64,000 nucleotides of DNA, taken from NCBI GenBank assembly GCA_022559845.1, contig JAHNEJ010001806.1:1-64000 (forward strand), given 5' to 3'. The stretch is from Amorphophallus konjac (lineage: Eukaryota > Streptophyta > Magnoliopsida > Alismatales > Araceae). A model generated the notes under the pieces. It was not told the origin of the DNA and did not search any database. It worked only from the letters and a program-made list of their open reading frames with translations. The position numbers were made by a program, and so were the translations under genes. Positions 20,808 through 33,371 of the stretch are shown here, piece after piece; position 1 is the stretch's first letter; each line of letters starts with the position of its first letter.

Positions 20808-23800
20808 TGTCACGCCCCGAACAAGGCGAAAATATCGGGACGTACAGTTAGGGACACGCTGGCAAGAGAGAGAACTAATCTAAAATAATACACAAGTGCT
20901 ACAAGATGGAAATACTAAATGATCATTAACAAACCACAACTGATACAATAACCTCAAGTTCAACTTAATACAACTGGAATAATCAACCATTAAAACTCAA
21001 TAACATGACTGAGACTAAAAGCTCTTCAAAACACAACTAAAGAAAGATAACACACTACTAACACACTAGAACTGATACACTCAAGACATCACTCCTGCCC
21101 TTCCCCATCGGTAAGCGCATCACCTGAAAAGCCTGGAAAGGGGGGAAAACACCACTATGAGCTGACGCTCAGTAGGAAATAACAGACAGGTATAAGTGAT
21201 TAACAGTTTAATTACATTTTAAAATGTCATGCTACAAATGATAAAAACAATAAAAAGATAACGGTGATATCACGAAACAGAATTCAAAGATCTTGCAAGG
21301 TCAAGAAATATAATGAATAGAATAGTAAGATAAGAATTTACTACAGGAGATAACGATAAAAAGTTGGCCATATCAAGACAATTCAAGTCATGTCAAGCAC
21401 GTATGTAATTTCATTTCCACGTCCAAGTAATAAGCAAGCAAAGTAACCACAAGTAGAGTATAGAACAGTGAAGAGTGGAAAGTGAAAAGTAGTAGAAAGT
21501 AATGTAGAGAGTAGTGGAGAGAGTAGTGGACAGTCCTAGATTTAACACATGTCAAGTACTGGTGCCAAATGCCACACCTAGTCATTCACCTCCCCGGGGG
21601 TACACGTAGTGTTCGGGCGCTCTTCCCAGGACCAGACCGAGCCCTTAATTGTTTGCCAGGCATTGATTTCTTTGGATCAAAGATCCCACGAATCTAGACT
21701 TCCACAGTTTATGGCCAGAATTCCAAGGTTTAAACTAAGTAGCAATAACAACTTCACGTAGGAAAGAGATTCATTTCCAGAATTTCAAGGTAAGTATAAT
21801 CATCAAGGAGATCGAAACCAAGTCACAACAAGAGTTAATCGTGCTGCGCTACTGTAAAACAGCAGCAATCAAACAAGCTAATCAACATATTAATCCTAAT
21901 CACCAAGTTAAGATATCATGATTAACCATTATCATTTGCATTAAGACAATTGCCAAGAAGCTGATTCAAGATGATAAGGCAAAGAACAACTCCCACAGGA
22001 GTGAAATAGAATGCATTAACAGAGATTTAGTTACACCATTAACCACTAATTATGTGGGTTTCTATTTAATCTTGTATGCATTGAAATGAAGATGATAAAC
22101 GGTGTGTTTTTACACTAAGTTTACATGTATGGACCTATGTTAATTGAAACTAAAAAGGGTACATGAATAGGTCATTAGTTCCTCAAAAATGTAGTTTTCA
22201 ATGTGATTAGGTTGAATGGATTGATCCCCCAATGATCCGGATTGATCCCCGGGTCAAAACATCATTAAAACGGGTCATACGGGGCATGGGTCGACCCTTT
22301 GGGTCGACCCCTGGAAAAACTCCAGGTATGGGTCGACCCCTGGGTCGACCCCTGGCTTCCAGGAGGCATCCTGGCTGCATGGGTCGACCCATGGGTCGAC
22401 CCATTGGGTCGACCCATGCAAGGCAGCATTGCTGCTTGCAGGGTTGAAATGGGTCGACCCGTGGGTCGACCCCTGGGTTTCCAGACCCAAAAGGCTTCAA
22501 AAAAAAATATGAAAAACTCCAAGAATTGGGGTCTAAATGTATTGGGATCTTAACCATATACTCTAGGGTTATTAATATGCATCCTAGGGTCATGAAACAC
22601 AATTTTAAATCACGAATTTCGATAGGAATCCAATGAAATACAACCTATTCTATGAAGAACACAAGAAAAGTCTAGCTTGCTAGCATGCTTTTAATAGCAC
22701 ACGAAATACTCTAGGCATGATCTATAAAAATTGGGGATTTTGATGTCAAAAGAAAGCTAACATGCTATTGATTACATTCATGTATGTTAATTAGAAGTTG
22801 GGCTGTTATAACCTACCTCAAATTGAAGAGGGAACTCGAAACCTAGAATAAAAAACAACTTGACAGCACCTCACTAAAACCTCGATATCTCCACGGATAC
22901 CTAATGAAAATTGGGGCTTTTGTCACCAATGGAAAGAGCTCGATGAGAGGTACAATTTACTATATTCATAAGCTGATTTTGGTTAAGGAAACCTACCTCA
23001 ATTGAAGGAAGTAGAAAGGCCTAAGAAAAACCCACGAACTTGGACCCTCCTCCAATAATCACAAGAGATCTCTTCATATCTGAATTCTCTACGAACACCA
23101 CAGCTACCAAATGAATCTAGACACGTAGAGCTTTCTTTTAATAGGTCATACTCCTTCTGGATCCTTCCAGGAAGGGAGAATTCGACCAAACAAGTTGCGT
23201 GTTCCAAACACCGCCGCCAACGTTAACCTAGCTCTTGCGCGCCCAATACTTACCATATGGTAATGATTTGGTGGCATTATGAGAGGGGAAATGTTCCTCT
23301 ATGTAATACCTTTCATTTGCCTCTGGAATCACCCCATTTGGTTGAGAAACAAGCTCGAATTTGATGTTCAAAGTTTGGGTGAATAGTAAATACGAATTTG
23401 GGTTAGGTGGGTTGTAAGTCAGGCTTAATCCACTGATTAGGCCTAGATAATGATTTAATTAGGCTTACTCCAAGAAGACAAAAGTGTTAGTCGAAGCATC
23501 TATTATTTAATTATTATTTTTATGAATTTTTATATGATAGATAAAATTCCACTTCTACTATTCCGTAATTAATTAAATATTAAGTTCGGAAGACTTAGTT
23601 CGCTAATTCAGTTTAATAAACGATTTTATTAGGCTTAATTGTATAAGACAAAGTTGATAAACAAAATTAATTCTACAAGATGTGATTTTTGGGGATTTTT
23701 AGAAAATAGAAGAAAAATGACTTATTCTATTAATTAATTAATTAATCTAATTAATTTGGATAATTCTCATTAATTCGAATAACTTCAAATAAATTCAAAT

Positions 23801-23850
23801 AATTACAAATAACTTTCTAAATAAATTTCTAAAGAATTTGGGGTCTTACA
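20808..23850 (-). repeat. Element C 3' LTR
   Basis: 3043 bp. It differs from the 5' copy by about 30 substitutions and a few small indels counted by eye, about 1 percent. The largest difference is one extra palindrome unit in the array near 22288-22471. Open frames inside it are by-products of the repeats. Confidence 0.94.
22288..22471. repeat. Array of nine GGGTCGACCC palindromes in element C 3' LTR
   Basis: Nine copies of the perfect 10-base palindrome GGGTCGACCC within about 185 bp, spaced singly or in pairs 11-13 bases apart and separated by short unique stretches. Each holds a GTCGAC core and a CpG. The homologous array in the other LTR has eight copies. Confidence 0.95.
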
Positions 23851-23864
23851 CCCTCCCCTACTTA
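23851..23864 (-). other. Element C polypurine tract
   Basis: On the element strand, the purine-rich sequence AAGTAGGGGAGGG lies immediately before the TGTAAGACC start of the 3' LTR. It is the usual site for plus-strand priming. Confidence 0.85.
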
Positions 23865-23924
23865 AAGGAATTTGGTCCTCCAAATTCACTGCACTAAAAC
23901 TGAGAGTAGAAAAAGATCACTCAC

Positions 23925-25660
23925 CTAGAATAGATCGGGATACCGCTTTCGCATAGTCTCTTCAGACTCCCATGTAGCTTCTTCGGTCCCACGCCGACTC
24001 CACTGAATCTTGACCATCGGTATCGAACGATTCCGGAGTTGCTGATGCTTCCGGTCTAGAATCTTGACAGGTCTTTCCTCATAGGTCAAATCTTCCTTCA
24101 GTTCAAAATCCACCTGCTGAATGATATGAGTGGGATCGTACACATATTTCCGTAACATAGACACATGGAAAACGTTGTGTACGCCAGACAATTGCGGTGG
24201 TAAAGCCAGTCTGTATGCCACCTCTCCCACTCTATCTAGAATCTCGAATGGACCAATGTACCTCGGACTCAGCTTGCCATGAATGCCAAATCTTCGGATC
24301 CCTCTCGTCGGAGAGACCTTTAAGAACACATGCTCGCCAACCTGAAATTCCAATGCCCTTCTCCTGTTGTCGGCATAACTCTTCTGTCTTGACTGGGCTA
24401 CCTGTAACCGGTCTCGGATAACACGGATGTTCTGTGATGATTCCGAAACAAGATCTGGTCCAAGCCACTGTTTCACACCTACCTCGTCCCAACACAACGG
24501 GGAACGACAACTTCTACCATATAGTGCTTCAAAAGGAGCCATCTGAATACTAGACTGATAGCTGTTATTGTAGGCGAATTCAATTAATGCCAAATGCTCA
24601 CTCCAATTACCACCGAAATCAATCATGCAAGCTCGCAGCATATCTTCCACTATCTGATTGGTTCTTTCAGTCTGTCCATCTGTCTGTGGATGAAAAGCAG
24701 TACTGAAATTCAGACGAGTACCCAAAGACTCTTGCAGTCCCTTCCAGAAATGTGAAGTAAATCTGGGGTCTCGATCAGATACTATATTCACTGGGATACC
24801 ATGCAATCTCACCACTTCCTTTATATACAAAGCAGCCAATACATCAATCGTCCACTTGGACTTAATTGGTAAGAAATGAGCCGACTTTGTCAAACGATCA
24901 ACAATCACCCATATCGCATCAAATCCACCACGAGTCCTAGGTAGACCCATAATGAAATCCATGCCAATACTTTCCCACTTCCATTGGGGTATGTCGAGTG
25001 GTTTCAATTTCCCTGCTGGTCTGAAATGTTCGGCCTTAACTTGCTGACATACCAAACATCTGCTCACAAAATCTGCAACTTCTCTTTTCATATTCGGCCA
25101 CCAAAAGAACCTTTTCAAATCTCGGTACATCTTAGTGCCTCCAGGATGAATGGTATATCTGGATCTATGAGCTTCCTCAAGAATTTTGTTCTTTATTGTA
25201 GCCTCATCCGGAACACAAGTTCTGCCTTTAAATAATAATCTACCATCATCGGCCAACATGAAGTCAGGTCTGCTACTCAAGCTTCCCTTGATCTCTACCA
25301 ACTCGGGATCATTATCTTGCAAGGACTTGATATCTATCAATAATTCAGGTTTAAGTTGAATCTGAGCAATCAAGATCCGATCATTGTCAATATTGAGATC
25401 CAGACTAGATAATTGTTCCAACAATCTCCATTCTTGTAACATGAGACTTGATAATCTAGCTACCGGCTTCCGGCTTAATGCATCTGCCACAACATTACCT
25501 TTGCCAGGATGATACTCAATCGAGAAGTCGAAGTCTTTCAAGTACTCCAACCATCTCCGCTGCCTCATGTTGAGTTCCTTTTGAGAGAATAAATACTTCA
25601 AACTCTTATGATCTGAAAACACTGTAAAGGTTTCTCCATATAAGTAATGCCTCCATATCT
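23925..25660 (-). pseudogene. Element C RNase H C-terminus, integrase and chromodomain
   Basis: Downstream part of the pol frame after a one-base deletion. It starts with the end of RNase H ([36 protein letters not shown]). The integrase zinc-binding region has [11 protein letters not shown] and [11 protein letters not shown]. The DDE core follows: GMDFIMGLP (Asp), [12 protein letters not shown] (Asp) and DGQTERTNQ (Glu). A GPY/F-type segment ([12 protein letters not shown]) and a C-terminal chromodomain-like part ([16 protein letters not shown]) end at the stop near 23925. In chromoviruses this tail targets integration to particular chromatin. Confidence 0.93.
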
Positions 25661-27718
25661 TAAAGCAAACACGACTGCAGCAAGTTCCAAATCATGAACA
25701 GGATAATTATCTTCGTGCTTCCTCAACTGCCTAGAGGAATAGGCAATCACCTTCCCATGCTGCATGAGTACACAGCCTAAGCCAATACCTGAAGCATCAG
25801 TATAAACAACAAATCCTCCTTCACCAGAAGGTAAAGCCAAAACAGGTGCAGTAGTCAAACACTCCTTCAGAGTCTGAAAGCTTCGCTGACAATCATCTGA
25901 CCAATCAAACTTATTTTCCTTGTGGGTTAATCTTGTAAGAGGTACCGCAATCTTAGAGAAGTCTTGAATAAATCTTCGATAATAACCTGCCAGGCCTAGA
26001 AAACTTCTAACTTCTGTCACACTGGTAGGCTGTTCCCAATTCTTCACTGCCTCAACCTTCGAAGGATCAACAGAAATACCGTTCTTCGTAATGATATGTC
26101 CTAGAAAGGACACCTCTTGCAGCCAGAATTCACACTTACTGAACTTAGCATATAGTTGATGATCTCTCAACAGCTGCAATGCCATTCTCAGATGCTCAGC
26201 ATGCTCCTCCTCATTCTTAGAATAAATCAGGATGTCATCAATAAATACCACGACCCACTGATCAAGATAGGGCCGAAATGCATTGTTCATCAACTGCATG
26301 AAAGCTGCTGGAGCATTCGTTAGACCAAAAGGCATAACGACAAATTCAAAATGACCATACCTGCTGCGGAAAGCTGTTTTATAAATGTCCTCTTCCTTAA
26401 TCCGCAACTGGTGATATCCAGATCGAAGATCGATCTTAGAGAAATATTGAGCTCCCGCTATCTGGTCAAATAACTCGTCAATCCTCGGCAAGGGATATTT
26501 GTTCTTGACAGTCTGCTGGTTTATTTGCCGATAATCAATCCACAACCTCATCGAACCATCTTTCTTCCTGACGAACAACACAGGGGCTCCCCACGGAGAA
26601 GTACTAGGACGAATAAAATCCTTCTCGAGTAATTCCATCAGTTGCTGCTTCAGTTCCCTCAGTTCCGCAGGAGACATACGATAAGGAGCCTTAGAAATAG
26701 GAGCTGTGCCAGGAATAAGATCAATAGAAAAGATAACTTCCCGCTCAAGCGGAAGTCCTGGTAGTTCCTCTGGAAAGACATCAGGAAAATCTTGGACAAC
26801 AGGAATGTCCTTGATCTCAATCTGCTGCTCAGGGGTTGCACAAACAAAGGCTAGAAAAGCCTCACACCCATGCCTCAAAAGCTTATCAGCTCGAAGAGCC
26901 GAGATGAGCGGTACGGAGTTATGGTGCTTGACTCCCGTAAAAGATAAACCAGAATGTCCAGTAAAAGTCACTGAGCTAGAACTACAGTGAACATTGGCCT
27001 CATACTTGGCCAACCAATCTGCTCCTAGGATTACATCATAATCCTTCATATCCATGCAGACCAAATCTGCTGGAAAGTTCTGTTCACCAATCATAACCTT
27101 ACTAGAAGGATAGAAATACTGGATTGTTGATCTAGTGCCAATAGGGGTTGAAATCTCTAACGGAGTATTCATCAAAACAGGTTCCACAGCTAATGACTTA
27201 GCAAATCTCCGTGAAATAAAAGAATGTGTTGCACCAGTATCAAAGAGAGCAAATGCGGGCTTATCGATTATAGTAAGGGTACCTTCGACGAGTCCGCCAT
27301 CATCAGAAATCCCAGTTTCCTCTGCATGTAAAGCTTGAAGCTTGCCTTGTGGTTTCTTGAAGACTAGAGGTTTTGCCGGTGTAGCTTGTTCCGATATGAG
27401 AGGACAAGTGGGGATACGGTGCTCCTTGCTTCCACATCGCAAACAGACGCCTAGCTTGCGCCAGCACTCCTCTATCTTGTGACCCGGACGATCACAATAG
27501 TTGCACACGCCCTTGAATGGAACAATAGGGCCAGGCTTCTTGTCTTCATGCCTCGGCATCTTGCCCTTCCACGATCCGGACCCGCTCCACGAACCAGGTC
27601 CACTAACAGGCCTCTTCTTGGCATACCCGGGTTTGACACTCCCGGAACCCGTAGGTAATTCTTTCTTGGTGCCTTTCCCACGGATTCTCTCCGTCATCTC
27701 AAGAGTATCCTCCAGAAC
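25598..27718 (-). pseudogene. Element C gag C-terminus, protease, RT and RNase H N-terminus
   Basis: Begins in frame after the nonsense codon TAA at 27719-27721. Two zinc knuckles are seen, [14 protein letters not shown] and [14 protein letters not shown] (about 27435-27515). The protease active site is [13 protein letters not shown] (near 27235). RT follows, with [34 protein letters not shown] and the catalytic [11 protein letters not shown] near 26220-26250. RNase H begins with [12 protein letters not shown] near 25790. A missing A in an AAA run at about 25660 shifts the frame, so the ORF ends falsely near 25598. Confidence 0.93.
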
Positions 27719-27721
27719 TTA

Positions 27722-28318
27722 CGCTTTCCTTACCATCTCGGAATAAGTGAAAATCTCCATCGGTGCCAATTGGTTGATATAATGAAGCTTCAAACCATTG
27801 AGAAAGCGCTTCGCCTTCATCTTCTCGGTGGAAATGAGATGTGTAGCATATCGAGAAAGCCGTGCAAATTGAGCCTCATACTCTGCCACGGACAAACCTC
27901 ACTGTTTCAAGGCCGTGAACTCTGCCGCTTTCTTCTCTTGCACTCTATCAGAAAAATACTTGCTGTTGAAGAATTCTTCGAACTCTTCCCACATAACTTG
28001 CCGATCACCGAGAGTTGCCTTGATAGAATCCCACCAAGTACGTGCATCATGTTCCAATTGAAATGTGGACAAAAGGACACGCTCCTGGTTGGTGCATTGC
28101 ATAACTTCAAAGATTCTTCCCATCTCATCTAGCCAGTGCTCGGCTTGGTCGGGGTCAGTCGAACCAGCGAATCTAGGCGGGTTCATTCCGCGGAAGTTCC
28201 GGTATAGATCACCGGTGCCATGCTGTGCCGCTCCTGCCTGAGCTACTTGCTGAAGGGCCTGAGTAAGGCCTTGAACCGTACGCTGCAGGTTCCTCCATTC
28301 AGCACGATCAGCTGCCAT
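27722..28318 (-). pseudogene. Element C gag N-terminus
   Basis: The ATG at 28316-28318 opens Gag with a Gln-rich helix, then GMNPPRFAGSTDPDQAEHW and a TWWDSIKAT gag core. A TGA at 27899-27901 interrupts the frame at LKQ-stop. The same frame continues with LSVAEYEAQFARLSRYA, the conserved Retrotrans_gag tail, up to a TAA at 27719-27721. Homologues read through both positions, so these are two point nonsense mutations in an otherwise intact gag. Confidence 0.9.
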
Positions 28319-28632
28319 CTACACGAGAAATAGGTTACCTAGGTTCAATAAGATAGATAAAGCACGATTAAGGAACGAACTTAACCCAAGTTCTACCCAT
28401 TCTTACCAGGTCAGGTCCTAGACTTTTACAAGGTTAGGGATCTAATGCACCTAGACACGACCAAAAACTCGGTACCTGGCGGAGGTAATCGGTCCGAAGA
28501 CCACTCGCGCAAGTGTGCGACCTTCCCGATAGGCGTAGCCTAACGTTCGGACAACACCTTTTGATATACCGATTATTGGGATGCAATGCAAGAAAACTTA
28601 AACTTAGGAAACCTAGGAATGTGAAACCTAGG

Positions 28633-28644
28633 GCTCTGATACCA
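28633..28644 (-). other. Element C primer binding site (initiator Met tRNA)
   Basis: On the element strand TGGTATCAGAGC, the perfect complement of the 3' end of plant initiator Met tRNA, lies a few bases past the 5' LTR end. This is the standard PBS of chromoviruses. Confidence 0.95.
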
Positions 28645-28651
28645 ACTAAAC

Positions 28652-31600
28652 TGTCACGCCCCGAACAAGGTGGAAATATCGGGACGTACAGTTAGGGACA
28701 CGCTGGCAAGAGAGAGAACTAATCTAAAATAATACACAAGTGCTACAAGATGGAAATACTAAATGATCATTAACAAACCACAACTGATACAATAACCTCA
28801 AGTTCAACTTAATACAACTGGAATAATCAACCACTAAAACTCAATAACATGACTGAGACTAAAAGCTCTCCAAAACACAACTAAAGAAAGATAACACACT
28901 ACTAACACACTAGAACTGATACACTCAAGACATCACTCCTGCCCTTCCCCATCGGTAAGCGCGTCACCTGAAAAGCCTGGAAAGGGGGGAAAACACCACT
29001 ATGAGCTGACGCTCAGTAGGAAATAACAGACAGGTATAAGTGATTAACAGTTTAATTACATTTTAAAATGTCATGCTACAAATGATAAAAACAATAAAAA
29101 GATAACGGTGATATCACGAAACAGAATTCAAAGATCTTGCAAGGTCAAGAAATATAATGAATAGAATAGTAAGATAAGAATTTACTACAGGAGATAACGA
29201 TAAAAAGTTGGCCATATCAAGACAATTCAAGTCATGTCAAGCACGTATGTAATTTCATTTCCACGTCCAAGTAATAAGCAAGTAAAGTAACCACAAGTAG
29301 AGTATAGAACAGTGAAGAGTGGAAAGTGAAAAGTAGTAGAAAGTAATGTAGAGAGTAGTGGAGAGAGTAGTGGACAGTCCTAGATTTAACACATGTCAAG
29401 TACTGGTGCCAAATGCCACACCTAGTCATTCACCTCCCCGGGGGTACACGTAGTGTTCGGGCGCTCTTCCCAGGACCAGACCGAGCCCTTAATTGTTTGC
29501 CAGGCATTGATTTCTTTGGATCAAAGATCCCACGAATCTAGACTTCCACAGTTTATGGCCAGAATTCCAAGGTTTAAACTAAGTAGCAATAACAACTTCA
29601 CGTAGGAAAGAGATTCATTTCCAGAATTTCAAGGTAAGTATAATCATCAAGGAGATCGAAACCAAGTCACAACAAGAGTTAATCGTGCTGCGCTACTGTA
29701 AAACAGCAGCAATCAAACAAGCTAATCAACATATTAATCCTAATCACCAAGTTAAGATATCATGATTAACCATTATCATTTGCATTAAGACAATTGCCAA
29801 GAAGCTGATTCAAGATGATAAGGCAAAGAACAACTCCCACAGGAGTGAAATAGAATGCATTAACAGAGATTTAGTTACACCATTAACCACTAATTATGTG
29901 GGTTTCTATTTAATCTTGTATGCATTGAAATGAAGATGATAAACGGTGTGTTTTTACACTAAGTTTGCATGTATGGACCTATGTTAATTGAAACTAAAAA
30001 GGGTACATGAATAGGTCATTAGTTCCTCAAAAATGTAGTTTTCAATGTGATTAGGTTGAATGGATTGATCCCCAATGATCCGGATTGATCCCCGGGTCAA
30101 AACATCATTAAAACGGGTCATACGGGGCATGGGTCGACCCTTTGGGTCGACCCCTGGAAAAACTCCAGGTATGGGTCGACCCCTGGGTCGACCCCTGGCT
30201 TCCAGGAGCCATCCTGGCTGCATGGGTCGACCCATGGGTCGACCCATGCAAGGCAGCATTGCTGCTTGCAGGGTTGAAATGGGTCGACCCGTGGGTCGAC
30301 CCCTGGGTTTCCAGACCCAAAAGGCTTCAAAAAAAAATATGAAAAACTCCAAGAATTGGGGTCTAAATATATTGGGATCTTAACCATATACTCTAGGGTT
30401 ATTAATATGCATCCTAGGGTCATGAAACATAATTTTAAATCACGAATTTCGATAGGAATCCAATGAAATACAACATATTCTATGAAGAACACAAGAAAAG
30501 TCTAGCTTACTAGCATGCTTTTAATAGCACACGAAATACTCTAGGCATGATCTATAAAAATTGGGGATTTTGATGTCAAAAGAAAGCTAACATGCTATTG
30601 ATTACATTCATGTATGTTAATTAGAAGTTGGGCTGTTATAACCTACCTCAAATTGAAGAGGGAACTCGAAACCTAGAATAAAGAACAACTTGACAGCACC
30701 TCACTAAAACCTCGATATCTCCACGGATACCTAATGAAAATTGGGGCTTTTGCACCAATGGAAAGAGCTCGATGAGAGGTACAATTGGCTATATTCATAA
30801 GCTTATTTTGGTTAAGGAAACCTACCTCAATCGAAGGAAGTAGAAAGGCCTAAGAAAAACCCACGAACTTGGACCCTCCTCCAATAATCACAAGAGATCT
30901 CTTCAGATCTGAATTCTCTGCGAACACCACAGCTACCAAATGAATCTAGACACGTAGAGCTTTCTTTTAATAGGTCATACTCCTTCTGGATCCTTCCAGG
31001 AAGGGAGAATTCGACCAAACAAGTTGCGTGTTCCAAACACCGCCGCCAACGTTGACCTAGCTCTTGCGCGCCCAATACTTACCATATGGTAATGATTTTG
31101 TGGCATTATGAGAGGGGAAATGTTCCTCTATGTAATACCTTTCATTTGCCTCTGAATCACCCATTTGGTTGAGAAACAAGCTCGAATTTGATGTTCAAAG
31201 TTTGGGTGAATAGTAAATACGAATTTGGGTTAGGTGGGTTGTAAGTCAGGCTTAATCCACTGATTAGGCCTAGATAATGATTTAATTAGGCTTACTCCAA
31301 GAAGACAAAAGTGTTAGTCGAAGCATCTATTATTTAATTACTATTTTTATAAATTTTTATATGGTAGATAAAATTCCACTTCTACTATTCCGTAATTAAT
31401 TAAATATTAAGTTCGGAAGACTTAGTTCGCTAATTCGGCTTAATAAACGATTTTATTAGGCTTAATTGTAGAAGACAAAGTTGATAAACAAAATTAATTC
31501 TACAAGATGTGATTTTTGGGGATTTTTAGAAAATAGAAGAAAAATGACTTATTCTATTAATTAATTAATTAATCTAATTAATTTGGATAATTCTCATTAA

Positions 31601-31678
31601 TTCGAATAACTTCAAATAAATTCCAAATAATTACAAATAACTTTCTAAATAAATTTCTAAAGAATTTGGGGTCTTACA
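28652..31678 (-). repeat. Element C 5' LTR
   Basis: 3027 bp, nearly identical to 20808-23850. The palindrome array at about 30130-30303 has eight GGGTCGACCC units instead of nine; the missing unit looks like a simple repeat-mediated contraction. Confidence 0.94.
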
Positions 31679-31683
31679 CTCCC

Positions 31684-32375
31684 ACTTATTTTTATAATGA
31701 GACACTATCCACTGTGACAAGGGTATCAAGTGAATGTGGTGTGGGCTGATCATGGTTCTCACGTCCTTTGGATTGTGAATGAAATCACTCAAGATCAATG
31801 ACGGGTCGATAGGCTCTATCGTGTAGCAAACCCGGTCTTCATCCCCCACCTTAGTCTTAGGAAGGGCTAGGTAGGTCTCTACCTCTTCTAAAAGGACGGT
31901 TGCTTCAAAGGAAGGGAAGATGAAAGTATGAGTTTGTGGATGCCATAGTTCCACAAGCGCTGAAAGGCTTGGCCAATCGAAGGATAATTTCTAGAAATTC
32001 TTGCCTAAAACCAAGAGGGGTTGAAGGTGCCATGCTTTAAGGATTGAGGTGATCTCTATGGGAAGTGCCTTTACCATGGGAGCCACCCACTTCAGATTGG
32101 AATAGCACCTTGGACCAGGAAGGGGCTTGAGAAAAGAAAGAAGGAAGTCACGAAAAGAATAAGTGTAGTAAAATTCTGAACTTTGGATGAGTTGTGAGAA
32201 CTTACCACTCTTTGGGCATTGGAGCTTAAGTGCTTGGGAATTGATGTCAGCCGCTGGAGTTCTCCATGCTCTTTTCTTGCAGCTTTGGGGCCGGTGTAAG
32301 CTTTCTCCTCCATAGCCATCACCTCGAAGCTCCTCTTCATCATGCTTTCTGCTCTTTAGAAGAGCTCTTCAAACC
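31684..32375 (-). pseudogene. Element B antisense PMD-like ORF, 5' half
   Basis: N-terminal half of the PMD-like antisense ORF. In one continuous frame it reads QLIQSSEFYYTYSFRDFL, then LKWVAPMVKALPIEITSIL, then ELWHPQTHTFIFPSFEATVLLEEVE. The last matches the PMD signature in which a (W/H)-x-P-x-T-x-(T/A)-F motif is followed by an acidic helix. A TAG near 31991-31993 interrupts it. The frame has no ATG: an ATG at 32343 opens a different frame that would need a shift near 32200. It continues in frame into 20807-20032 once element C is ignored. Confidence 0.65.
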
Positions 32376-32574
32376 CTAGAACAGAGGTTTCAGCAAAGCT
32401 GCGATTTTGATTAAGGTTCCAAGTTGCTAAGGCTTATATTTAACTTTGGAAGGATAAGACTCGGGCTAGAAGGCTTTATCTTCAATCAGGATAAGTTCTA
32501 GTGATGGACTAAGTGGCTAAACCTCGGGTTTTAGTTATCTCGGCTCAATCCGTTTCGGATTAAAACCCAGATTC

Positions 32575-33028
32575 TAACGGTCTATCGTGCGGCCGTTACT
32601 TCATTCCGACGCGCCAGCCCTTGGCCGTCGCATTTTCTGTGGGTTTCAATTCCCCGAATCATGTTCTGTGGAGAATAACGGTCTACGGGTCTACCGTCGC
32701 TTTCTGTAACGCGCAAACCCTGAGCCGTCGCATTCCCAGCCACTCAGTTCCTTCTCTTCTGGGCTAAACACTTCCTGACGGTCTTGCTTATGACCGTCTC
32801 TTGATTCTGACGCATCTCCTTCAAACCGTCGCATTTCCTGCTAGTTGCCCTGACCAACTATCGTTCTGCCATGATCAACGGTCTGATCCTTGGCCGTTAT
32901 TTGTCTTTGACGCACCCTCGGTTGGCCGTCGTTTATCCTGATGCCCCACTGCCAGAGTGGGCCTCTGATGATTAACGGTCTCTCACCAGAGCGTCGTTTG
33001 ATTATGACGGTCAGATCTTAGACCGTCA
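32575..33028. repeat. Cluster of short inverted AACGG/CCGTT motifs, element B
   Basis: About ten imperfect units of 20-26 bp, each starting (T/A)(A/G)ACGG or GACGC and ending (A/G)CCGT(T/C)(A/G), for example GACGGTCAGATCTTAGACCGTC at 33006-33027 in two parts. Units are separated by 7-60 bases. Related clusters lie at 7843-8153, 8877-8972, 9522-9743, 19602-19856, 35944-36031, 36577-36634 and 36679-36735. Confidence 0.85.
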
Positions 33029-33371
33029 CTTTCTCTGCTGCTGAGTTCAGGCTATTCCTTCTGCCCTTGCCTAGACCTGGCGGTCTTTCACATTGTACAT
33101 CTCGTTTTCTTCCCATTTTCATACTTGCATTCCTGCATACATCTCATTCATTCATTCACATTTCGTCCATCCTGCATTTTTCACATTCATTCATTCACGC
33201 TCGCATAAAATTAAAACAAAACAGAAAGCTAAAAAGAAGGGATCTCATTCTATTTTGCCAAAGGTTCTATACAAGTGATAAAGAAAACATAAAAAAGGCA
33301 TCATTCGGCCGGTCTATCAGCCGGGCCACCATCATCCTCCCCATCCTCAGGTCTCCTCACGGGTGGCGGTG

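Larger units (their letters stand above)
20808..31678 (-). mobile_element. Element C: Tekay/Del-type chromovirus (Ty3/gypsy)
   Basis: Complete 10,871 bp element on the minus strand. LTRs are at 28652-31678 (5') and 20808-23850 (3'), starting TGTAAGACCCC and ending GCGTGACA on the element strand. Perfect ctccc duplications lie at 20803-20807 and 31679-31683. An initiator-Met tRNA PBS, a PPT, a single gag-pol frame and a C-terminal chromodomain-like segment with LTRs of about 3 kb identify the Tekay (Del) clade. Two nonsense codons and one frameshift break gag-pol. It inserted into the antisense PMD ORF of element B. Confidence 0.95.

Noticed and set aside
22207..22602. Open frames on both strands with repeated MGRPMGRP or GSTHGSTH peptides
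   Set aside because: They arise only from the GGGTCGACCC palindrome array in the element C LTR, occur in several frames on both strands, and recur in the other LTR.
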